Shown here: positions 52,247-62,345 of the stretch, in pieces | Layout: every line of letters begins with the position of its first letter | Position numbering within the stretch: the stretch's first letter is position 1 | NCBI RefSeq assembly: GCF_001649575.2 | Contig: NC_051446.1 | Span: forward strand, 25,357,995-25,421,994 | DNA length: 64,000 nt | DNA from: Kryptolebias marmoratus | Lineage: Eukaryota; Chordata; Actinopteri; Cyprinodontiformes; Rivulidae | Direction: 5' to 3' | The notes under the pieces: generated by a model | What the model saw: the letters and a program-made list of their open reading frames with translations, nothing else | Databases searched by the model: none | What the model was told of the DNA's origin: nothing | Position numbers and translations under genes: made by a program

Positions 52247-53382
52247 TCATCTGGAGGCTGGGAACTGGAACTTGAGGGGAGCCGCCGCGTCGCTGCTGGA
52301 GTTGCTGCGATCCGGCGATGTTGGCGAGCAGGCCGAGAGCACGGTGAGGGCTGGGGAGGCGGCCGAGATGGAGGTGGAGCTCGCCGTCTGCAGGCTGACG
52401 TGGAAGCCACACGGGCAGCCCGAGTCGTGCACGAGCTGCAGCACGTCCTTCCGGAAGCGCACGCCGACCAGGGCGTACAGGATGGGGTTGAGGCAGCAGC
52501 GCGTGTACGCCAGCGTGCAGGTGATGTACTCCAGCAGCAGACCGCAGAACTGCCCCACCAGCTTCTGGGACAGCACCACGGTGTACGGCAGCTGGAAGAG
52601 CAGGAACACCAGCACCAGAACCACCATCAGCTTCAGCGTGCGCTGGCGGTGCCACTGCTTCCCTCGCCGATGGTGGTGCCCCTCCCACAACACCAAACCG
52701 ATGGAAGTGTAGCACATCACCATGATGAAGAGGGACACGCAGAAGACCGCAATGATGGCTCCATTGGTGGCCATCTTGGCTTGCCCGCTCTTCTGCACGA
52801 CGCAGTAAGTTTGGTTAGTTTGGTTGCTGGAAACTCCTGAAAAGAGGATTTCAGGCAGGCTGAGGAGAACCGCGACGATCCAGACCCCCACAGTGGCGAC
52901 CTTCCCTGCGGTCAGGATCCGACTGCGCAGCCGCAGCATCTCCTGGGCTCGAGCCACCACCATGTAGCGGTCGACGCTGATGCAGGCGAGCAGCAGCAGC
53001 CCGCTGTACGTGTTAATGGCGTAGCACGCGCGTGTGGCTTTGCAGAGGAACTCGGAGAAGATCCAACCGAGGTGCGTGTCGGTGGCCTGCAGGGGGAGCG
53101 TGAGGAGCAGCAGGAGGTCCGCCAGCGCCAGGTGGAACAGGAAGACGTCGGTCATGGAGCGGAGCCGGAAGCGGCGGAAGAGGGCAAAGGTGGTGATCAC
53201 CAGGCAGTTTCCCATGATGCCGAGCAGAAAGATGAGACAGAAGGCACACGTCTGAAACATTTTGATGACGTGCTCCTGCTGCTCGCCAGCCTCACACCAG
53301 TCAGAGGCGTCCTCTTCATCGAGATAAGAGCCGTTATCATATTCAGAGTAGTTCTGGAAGTCAGCGGTGCTGTAATCCATCG
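52247..53382 (-). CDS. ccr10: ccr10-like exon 2 (all seven transmembrane segments)
   Basis: The acceptor is CTCCCAGCAG|CG, just before an internal ATG at 53380. Translation alone from that ATG would give 377 residues. The stop is at 52249-52247. The C-terminal tail SPTSPDRSNSSSDAAAPL supplies many Ser/Thr sites for GRK and arrestin. Confidence 0.92.
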
Positions 53383-56211
53383 CTGCTGGGAGAAACAGAG
53401 GAAAGGCATAAATCTCTCTGTCCTGAACTGCAGAGAAGATGAACCAACGTGACCAACAGGCTCACTTTTACACCTACGACTTCCCAAAGTATTTCTTTAA
53501 GATGTGTTGGTGCTAAAGTAGCTAAAAGGAGCATAAAACAACAGATAGGAGCCAGCAGCTGAAGCAGAATTTGAAGGGATATTAATGCTGAACATTAGGA
53601 TAATTTAACAGCTAAAAGAAGTAGTTTGACTCAAGCTTTAATCATTTCATCTACAAGCTGCTGCAGTTTGGGCTGAACGGCACAGCAGGCCGTGATCTGA
53701 TGTGTCGATACTGAATATCATGAGTCATTTCAGGTTTCTGTCAAATGCCAAGGCGAGACGAAGTTGCGTGAGGACTTTTTATTGCTCAAAAACCTGCAAA
53801 GTTCCTATTTACTTGTGGTTTGGGTTCGTTCTGAGCAGAGCCCTTCCCCTCACATCAAGACGTCAGGAAATCGTGGCAGGTCGAAAGTCGGAGACCTGCT
53901 GCTCGGCTCCTCACTTTGAGTAAGCAGCTGTGATATTTTAGTCACAGCGAGCCGGGTTGCGTGACTCTGGCATCGGGTCGTTGGCACAGGGGAAACCGTG
54001 GGCAGCCTGCAGGGCCACAGATCAGTCAGAGTCGCGTGCTAACAGCCTTTAAAGACAGTTTCCACAATCATTTCATGTTTCAGTACGTGCCTCGGCGGCA
54101 GACAGGCAAACGATGCTTTTTATTCTTAACTTTGTTACGTAGAGGTTTGGTCCGACTTAAGGAGTTTTCCTGAAAGGTAAGAGGAAAATCTTTTGTAGAT
54201 TAGAGCTCGTCTGACAGGCAGGGATCTGCAGACGGAAACGTTAAAGAATTCAGCCGGAGGAGCAACGAAATGTGAGACGGAGTGAATATTTTAGGTCTTT
54301 AAAGCGTGGACGAGCCGAGAAATTCTTTTTAAGGATGCGTCTTAAACCAACGTAGCAAATTTCATCAAAATCGATTAAAAACTCAGCTTCACGCTGCATT
54401 TCTGCAGAAGAAGCTGAAAGTTAAACGTGGTAGCTAAAAGCTAAAGGTAGCAACCTGTGCTAGCATTAGCATTAGCACAGTAAAGGAGATTTTAAAGATA
54501 AAGACGGTTCCTTAAATCCTCAGAGGGATTATTTTAATAAAAGGTTAAAAGTCAGAGCTCCGTCTCACAAACGAGCTGAAGGATTAAAACAGCTGAAAGC
54601 ACGCCGGAGCTAAGGTGCTAAAATACGAAAACAGAGAATGTTGACTCAACGCTCGGCGTTTGTTGGTGTGACACTTCGAGTAATCAGGAGAAAATTAATT
54701 GTTTTTTAAGAAACTCTAAACTATCATGTTGGAATCAACAGTGTTTGCTGAAAAATTATTACAAAATTAAATTGTTCTAAGATTTTATTCTCTCAAATAT
54801 AAAACATTAAAAGCACCGAACTAATAATAAAAATAAATCCTTGACGGTTCGGTTTGTGAAGGAGTCCAACACGGATCTGTTCTCAGTCCGCTCATATTTA
54901 AAAAAAACTTTTTTTTGTAGATTTCGTCGCTTTTTGTTGCTCAGATAACATTCAGGGCTGCACGCCACCAGACCTCCTTCCTCTCCGGCTCTGACTCGGT
55001 TGTCTCGTCTACCTTTGATGATTTCGAGACATCAGTCGATTTCTCGTTTCGCGCTCGTTCTGCCAAAAACATCAGTTAGATTTCTGTTCTTTCAAGTTGC
55101 ACCTGCAGACCGAAACACGCAAAAATCAACTCCAAATTACAGCCTGCACCGCCGCAACTGCAGATTATTTCCCGTTTTATTAATAATAATAATAATGCTT
55201 GTTTTTTTTTAAACTATTAGTTTTTTCTCTGAATCAAATGTTAAAATTTGACACATTGTATCTGAATCTAATATTCTTAGACAAATATGCTTTTTTTGTT
55301 TATTTTTTTCTGTTCGATCACTAATAATTTCCAATAAAATGCATATTTTATATTTTGCCACGACTAAGTTAAATGATAAAATTTGGTAATCAGATGGATC
55401 ATTTAAAAAAAGCTCATTTTAATTGATGTTTCCGTTTGTTTTCACGCCGCTTTGGAAATTAATCGTTTGCTTTTAATTTTGAGGATTTTAAGGAATGCAA
55501 CCAAATAATCCCTTTTATTGACTTGATAGAAAGTTTGTTCCCGTTTCTGCAAACTCGACAGTAAATTTAAATCAAGCTGAAAGTGAGATCATCGTGTTGC
55601 TCGGTCTGACTCAGTTTTCGCTCCTCGTTTCTGAAAGTTTGAACCATCAACGTCGGCCGAGCAGCTTCTTATCAATATTTTTAGTTGTAGCAAACGTGGA
55701 CTTTTTGCATGCAACTATAAAAGCATTTAGTTTTTTATTTTCCTTTTAAAATATCAGGGAAAAGTAAATAAATTAATTTATTTGACCCGGTAGTCGACAA
55801 CAACAAAAATCCTGTGAATGAGTCATGTGTGGGCTCAGATTTGTCATGAACCACAACCACACCAATTCAAGGCTCGGCTTTGTGGATTCATGGTTGTAAA
55901 AAACTAAATTTAACGTTTAAAATCAGCTGCTGGCTGTCTGAATGTGAGGCTTTCTTTATTGGTTACAGCTGCCTTAAAATCGAACAATAAAGATCTTATC
56001 ATTGGTCACAAATGTGGAGAACTTTATTCAATTTACAGAAAAAATCCTCTATTTTTAAAAATTGTGTTTTCTTATTATCCACCTTCTTGCAGAATATTTA
56101 AACTTTAAAAAAGTTTAACCGCTAGCTTCTCTCAGATGGTTATATATTAAGCTAATAAAGTAAAAACCTTCCATAGGTGAGCTTACCTGTGGTGTTGGAG
56201 GCGTTGAACAT
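52247..56211 (-). CDS. ccr10: CC chemokine receptor, ccr10-like, two exons
   Basis: Exons 56187-56211 and 52247-53382 join G|CG to 386 residues. Family knowledge: a plasma-membrane class A GPCR signalling through Gi in lymphocyte homing. The large exon shows seven hydrophobic segments with GN (TM1), LALADLLLLLTLP (TM2), C/C for the ECL1-ECL2 disulfide (FLCK, TYCVV), DRYMVV (TM3), W (TM4), FQLPY (TM6) and NPILYALVGVRF (TM7). The N-terminus is rich in Tyr and acid (DYSTADFQNYSEYDNGSY), as expected for sulfation, with NYS, NGS and NNTT-type glycosylation sites. The C-tail is Ser-rich. An intron after eight codons matches human CCR10; ACISVDRYMVVARA and ARCGLNP-like TRCCLNPILYA also favour CCR10. 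CCR7, CCR6 or a fish-specific receptor cannot be excluded. Confidence 0.78.
56187..56211 (-). CDS. ccr10: ccr10-like exon 1 (start codon)
   Basis: The ATG at 56211 starts MFNASNTT, followed by the donor ACAG|GTAAGC. Joining G to CG of exon 2 keeps the frame (…TTAMDYST). It holds two potential N-glycosylation sequons. The short first coding exon is the arrangement in human CCR10. Confidence 0.72.
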
Positions 56212-56258
56212 TTCCAGGTCTTCCTGCAGAAACAGCTCAGATTTGTCAACCCGGCGCT

Positions 56259-56267
56259 CTTTAAAAA
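56259..56267 (-). promoter_or_regulatory. ccr10: possible TATA-like box of ccr10
   Basis: TTTTTAAAG on the minus strand lies about 50 bases upstream of the start codon. It would leave only a very short 5' UTR. Weak evidence. Confidence 0.2.
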
Positions 56268-57956
56268 CAAGCTGTGGGCTCAGCCTCAGCCACCACGAGC
56301 CAATGAAACCGGCGCTGCTGACCTCGATGCACCCGGCGACTTTTCAGCCGACTCTTCATGCCAACCAATGGGAGCACAAACGCAACATTTTCTGCAGCGT
56401 GGTCACATGTCACACGGTGACTCTTGATTTTGAAACGCCTCACATGCTTTTTGATCTGCAGAATATCAGCAAGCAAGGATTTAATCACGGTTTCTAACAA
56501 AAAAACGTTTTTTTATAAATAGTTAATTTAACCACGCCAGAATTAGATCCAAAACATGATCTGGTACGAAAACAAGACATTAAACGTTAGAAAAGCAGTT
56601 CCGCCAGAAGTGGTTTGTTTTTACAAAGCAGTTCCTAAATTCTCTTTGGCTTCTTCTGTGGTCAGATAAGTGTTTTTAAAAGTCGGATCTACGACTAAAT
56701 TAGTCAAACAGGTCTTCAGATTACAGTTATATGAAAGTAACACATTTACTCAGCTTCTCTCAGAAAGTTAACACACAAACAGAAACAGTCGTAAATATGA
56801 CTAAAAATCAGATTCTGCGTGTTCGAGTGATTTCATGCTGTAAAAATCCTGTTTGACAATTTAATAATTAATGACCAAAAGGAATTAAAAGTATATATTT
56901 TTTCTTAAACCTTTTGGGTTGTGTTTAGTGGTTACTCGTCATCCAGAGCATTTATTCCACCGCAGACTGTTTGCCTTCAGTAAATAAGTTTAGAATAACT
57001 TTGGTTCACGTGTAAATATTTTATGACAGTCCTCAGACCTCATTAAAGCCTCGTGGTTTAAGATGGTGACCAGGCCCAGACCAGAGTCCGGTTCAGGAGG
57101 AAAGGTGACCTGCATGAAGGAGGAGATCAGGTGGACGACAGAGAAACGAAGGGAGGGTAATCCCCACCTGAGACGGGCAGACGGCGCCTCTCGTTTTTCT
57201 GTTAAATAGTTAAATTTGATCGACTCTTCTGAGCTCCAGCAGGACCACGGCCGACAGCAACACCAGACTCACAGTTTGAGGAACTTTAATGAGGATTACA
57301 CAACATGAGAATAAATAAAGGAAAGTTGCACATGATTTTCTGACATACGGCTCTAAGACTCATGGCCTTACGGGGAATTTCCCGAAGTTTGACCTCAGTT
57401 CCAGATTTTAAACAGCCTTACGGAGCCCGGCTGGACAGCTGCAGCTTTTTACATGAAGTCCAGTTAGCGTTCACGTCTTTAATTACTGTCCAACCACATC
57501 ACTGCTGCTCGCAGAGTTAAAGGGATCGTTTAAAACTCTGACTCTGACAGACGCGTTTGTTTCATCGTTTCATCTCAGGCTGGTGTGTGCACACAGATCC
57601 TCACCAGCTTTAACTGCTCTGACTTGGATCAATAACAAAAAACTAAATGAATTTGTTTGCCAAGCTGCAGGTTCAGCTGGCGGACAAACGCAGAGATAAC
57701 CTGGTTGGTACCAGTTGGTTGTTCCACCCAGATGTGGTTTGATCTGTTTTTACTGGTGGCTGAACTTTGACTTCTCTGAGGTTAACGTCGTTTCGGGAGG
57801 TAACCGATTTCACCTTTAGTCACGAGCTTTCATTAAAACAACAGGACAGCAAGAGGTAACAGAAACGAGTAGTTACTCCCTGACGGTGAAACCAAACGCA
57901 GCTCCAACTTCAGACTGAGAACAGAGATTTACGACCTGATGGATACCAGCGTCCTT

Positions 57957-58435
57957 TCAAAATAAGATGCAATAATCAGATAATTCACGTTGAGAGAGTG
58001 ACACTGTGAGCAGCCTCTGCAACAAGTGGTGACAAGAAAATGAGTAATTATCTTCACGTGCACAGCTTGTCTAACTGTATTTGAGGCTGTGCACATCATT
58101 TCATTGCCTTGTTTTAAACAAAATAACTTCTGTCAGGAAAACAAAGTTCAACAAGGTGAATTTTCACAGAATCAGGCAGTTAATTGCATCGTTGGGACCC
58201 TGTTAAGACACATCTGCAGCCTGCGGCCCGGTGCAGATGTGTCGCCCGGCTGCTGCAGAGACGGTAAAAATGAGAAACACCAGACCACACTGGCTGGTTT
58301 CCAGACCATGAGAAAAATGCACAATGGGCTGCTTTGCATCGCTTTCGCTCATGAGAACTTTTGGCATGTTGACAGCTGCGCTCGGATGTTGACAATCCTT
58401 GATCCACAGTGCGGTTAGCTTCTCATTTAATCCCT
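57957..58435. promoter_or_regulatory. candidate conserved non-coding element upstream of ccr10
   Basis: About 480 non-repetitive bases with dense homeobox-like TAATTA/AATTA, E-box and CACGTG-like words. They include AATGAGTAATTATCTTCACG and an inverted pair of CATCTG/CAGATG E-boxes. An open frame of 109 codons crosses it but matches nothing. The texture is that of a developmental enhancer; conservation was not tested. Confidence 0.35.
58207..58243. repeat. perfect 12-bp inverted repeat, 13-nt loop
   Basis: GACACATCTGCA at 58207-58218 pairs exactly with TGCAGATGTGTC at 58232-58243. The arms each hold an E-box (CATCTG/CAGATG). Confidence 0.92.
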
Positions 58436-59589
58436 CCCCATCGTTGCTTGTTTATGTGTGTGGTTAATGCAAACTGGGTGTGAAACCGGTGACCTACTCT
58501 TCAACTTGAAAGCAACGTTTAGGCCGAACAGAAGCTGGCATCCAGCCTGCAGGCACAGAAGTGACTCGCAGAGGAAAGCCTCGATGTTAGAATCATAAAA
58601 ATACTGAAAGAAAAGCATCTCCAGTCCGTGTGATGACCCGAGATCCTCACAAAGATGCTGATGCATGTAAAAGTTCATAAAATCTTTCAGAGAACTCAAC
58701 TAACAGGTAAATGTAGAAACAAACAATCTCTCCAATTACATTTAGGTCAATTATGGTGCATTTATTGCTTTAAAAGTGCAGCTAAAACTACATTTATTAC
58801 TTTCATTTTAACAATAACTCACATCTGCAGGTGTTTATAGTGAATTAGTGTTAAATAAAACTATAAACGTTTATATATTTGTATCAAAAAATGTAAAATT
58901 CTTCACATTAAATGACTTATTAGGAAGTCAAAACATTTAAATGGTTTAAATGTTGAATATTTGGGCCAAATTTCTGTATCACAGAGTCTGTATTTCTTAC
59001 CAACATTTAATTTGTTTTTTTTTCCAAATCAACTCATTTTTCTTTTATAATTTCCTTTATATATTTTATAATTAAGGCCAGAGTTGTTATTGGGCTCTTT
59101 ATTTTTTATCTCCCATCTTTCTAAAACTCGCTCATAGTTTACTCTTATTCCTTGGAAGTCTTACTGGTTTGTTTTTTTTATGACTGCACTTCATCTAAAG
59201 ATCTCATTAAATCTCTTAAAGTTTGTTTTTGTCTGTAAATGTTTCTGAGGCAAGCCGGCGGAACGATCCAAGCAGATAAAAGAGGAATTTATTCATTTTA
59301 TTTATTTACTTTTTGTTTTTAATCTACCTTAAAAAGCAAATATCACACTGAGTTTAAATTTAAAAACCCCACGCCGTCGGTTTATTAGTCATTTTACGAG
59401 GCCCAAACCTCGTAACAGCTGACAGAACCACCGGCGCTCCGCTGAGCCACCGTTCAGGATCTGGGACGGTCCGAGCGCTGCGATCCTCAACATCCAGACA
59501 CAAAAACAGCAAACGAGTAAAACTCAGACACACTGCAGCTGTTATAGTACAAGTACACACATCTCTGAGTGTACAAGTATTACTTCTTA

Positions 59590-59670
59590 GTACCATCTGA
59601 ACTCTCTGCTCCCCGTTTGTTACGTGTTGTTTGTTTCTCTGCTCCCCGTTTGTTACGTGTTGTTTGTTTC
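59590..59670. repeat. tandem duplication of a 35-bp unit
   Basis: CTCTGCTCCCCGTTTGTTAC and the following GTGTTGTTTGTTT occur twice in a row, followed by a (GT)n run at 59673-59694. Confidence 0.85.
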
Positions 59671-60260
59671 TCCGTGTGTGTGTGTGTGTGTGTGTCTGAT
59701 TCTGAGCCGCCCTCTTCTCCTCCGATGAGCCGTCAGATTATCTCAAACTAAACCAAACAACAACAACAACAAAAAGAGGAAACACTAAATGTTAGTTTTA
59801 GTAAACACGATTCTTAATTTGCATTTTGTTTGATTTTTTTCCTGATAAAAGCAGAAATGAAACTAAACTTTAGAAATTATTGATTCATCTGAATTTTTTA
59901 TTTTACTAATTATTTAATCATTAAGGACTAATGTATTATCTTTAGGTTAAATGTAGGAAAAGTTGGAATTTCTGACAATTAAAAATCTATTTTTCCCAGA
60001 AAACAAAACAATCATTTAGAAACAGATAATAATAATAATAATATTATTATGTTTGATGTATGATTCTGCTCTCGTCTTTTAAAGCATTTAATAAATTCAG
60101 TTATTTCAAAAACACTAAAAGTTCACTGTAACTTATAATTATGTGAATCTTTATTAAATAATTGTTTTCCCTTTCTGATAACTGTGCAGCTTTTTGCATT
60201 TTTGTTTGTTTGAAGCTCAGATTCTTTGTTTTTGTCCAACAGATGTTCGAGAAACAAAAC

Positions 60261-60297
60261 CGTGTACTTTTACCACCACAAAAGGTAAAAGTACACG
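60261..60297. repeat. perfect 14-bp inverted repeat, 9-nt loop
   Basis: CGTGTACTTTTACC at 60261-60274 pairs exactly with GGTAAAAGTACACG at 60284-60297. Confidence 0.93.
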
Positions 60298-60639
60298 AGA
60301 AGGAAGGAAACGAACAGCAGAGCAGTGAAGCGTTTAATAAAAAGACAATTTCTGAGTGAATATCAGCAAAAAAAAAAAAAAAAAACAGGCTGGAAACGGT
60401 AAACGAGCTGCGTTCATGAAACCCTCGTTATTATCAAACAGCTGCTGCTTTAAATTTAAAGTTCATTGCTGTAGAAATCAGTTTCCACACGTAACACCCT
60501 GAAAAAGCTAAAGTCTTCGGTGTTTTCTGAAAAGTCTGCAGGAGAAGAAGGTCGAGCAGAAAGCGATGATTAAAGAGAAGCAGAAGGTGTGAAACTGAGG
60601 GGAAGCAGGCTTCTGGTCGTTTCAAACTTTTCCTGAACA

Positions 60640-60790
60640 GCTGCTCGGAGGATCAGTTCTACTCTCAGCTACTATCACACCAACATTTAACTCAATATCT
60701 GCAAATCTGACTGAGCTGCAACCATCTATGTTTGCTGTATTTGCTGTGGCGGCCATCTTGAAGTCATGTTTCCTTTCAGACGGTTTAAAT
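60640..60790 (-). repeat. dispersed repeat copy
   Basis: It has ACTCTCAGCTACTATCACAC and GCTGTGGCGGCCATCTTGAA. Confidence 0.7.
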
Positions 60791-60936
60791 TAAATCTGCT
60801 CAGAGATTTTTAAACAGAACTAAAATCTGAATTAAATCAACTTTCATCCTAAAATTCGTTTTTCTCCTCACCTCTAAAATTAAACATGACTTCACTTTAT
60901 TATGAAAGGAACAGCTTTTATTTTGCAGCTGAAGCG

Positions 60937-60938
60937 TG

Positions 60939-60971
<33 letters not shown>
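60937..60971. repeat. (GT)n microsatellite
   Basis: About 17 GT units. Confidence 0.95.
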
Positions 60972-60972
<1 letters not shown>

Positions 60973-62159
60973 TTTATTTGATGTGTTGGCGGATTGTAGA
61001 CGGGCTGTTTCTGAACCCTGAAGTGTGAGTCAATCAACTCTTCTGTTCGCTTTAAGGTATTAAAGTGACACAGAAACACGACCGACAGGATTCAGCTCAC
61101 GAGACGATCGAGGTTCTACACCGAACCGGACCGAACCAATCAGAACCCGACACACCGAGCTCCTGAGTCACTAAATGATTCAACAAACGCTGAAAGGTTC
61201 AGTTTCTGCTCTTACTGATCAGGAACATTCAGAGAAGCCAGACGTAAAATCAGGATTTATATGAGGAGTTTGTTAAAAAGCACAGAAGAAGAAGAGGAGG
61301 AGGAAGAGGAGGAGAGAGCCCTCTTTGACTCAGGACTGAAAATACTCATTTCCTCCACATCCCTCTTAAAAAAATACAAAAACAAAACCACTGAACTTCT
61401 TCTCTGCAGCTGAAACCATCGATAAATAAAACAAACAGCAGGCTACCGTCTTCATCCCGCCGTGGATTATAAACGATAAAAGAAACTTTTCCTTTTTTAT
61501 AAAAATACATCGTTAACAGTTATTACCTGCGTGTTTTAAAAGTGTGTGTGCAGCTGTAAGGTTTATGTTTGATTTTTGTTGCAGGCTGCTGGAAGAACTC
61601 ACTGACGACGGACACGACAAAGATTTTACTTTGGAAACAAAGAGGTCAAAGGTCAACAAATCCCGATAACGAGGCTGTCATCAGACCGCCACGCCTGCAG
61701 TAACGGGATCCTCAAACACCTGAACCACATGAAACCAAACAGTGTCTAATCGTCTGTCGACACGCAGCAAAACAAAACGCCAGAAATCGTCTTCCTGTCT
61801 CGCAGGCTGAGGAGAAAATAGACCATCACAAAAAGCTTTAACATCCTGCAGAACAGGAAGTTATTGTTTTCATCTCAGGCTGCCTCTTAGCGCAGTCAGA
61901 ACCATAAACACGCACATCAGAGCACATTTTAATCCAAAACTGACAGCTTCGTTTAACCCAGAACAGAAACCATCTGAGAGTTTTTCTTTCTCTCCTGGTT
62001 CTGGTCCAGTCCCGATCCAGAGATCTGCTTTCACTGATAACCCCGAGGAGGAAATCCCTGAAGTTATCAGCAGAGGAACAGGAAGCTGCCTGCGCCGCTC
62101 GCTTTCAACAACATCAGAACAATCCCGCCAGGACTGCAGCGCTGAAAGATGAGGCCCCG

Positions 62160-62345
62160 GTCTGTTAGCAAAATATCTCACCGACCACCAGAGAGTTCAA
62201 GGAAACCTTCAGAACGTGATGACTGGATCTACATCCATGATGGTCGTCACAGCTAGATAACAGCTGTGAGTCGCTTCATTTGACTAATATGGAGCTAAAG
62301 TTTGGTGTGGTAGTAGCTGAGAGTCCTCCACAGCAGGAGGATCTT
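62160..62345 (+). repeat. dispersed repeat, near full-length copy
   Basis: It has GTTAGCAAAATATCTCACCG, CCATGATGGTCGTCACAGCT and TGTGGTAGTAGCTGAGAGTC. Confidence 0.75.

Noticed and set aside
52154..52840. 228-codon plus-strand frame opposite the chemokine receptor
   Set aside because: Antisense shadow of a seven-transmembrane coding exon.
58089..58418. 109-codon plus-strand frame MHIISLPCF…
   Set aside because: No domain, no splice or promoter context, and the stretch looks like a regulatory element. A small gene cannot be fully excluded.
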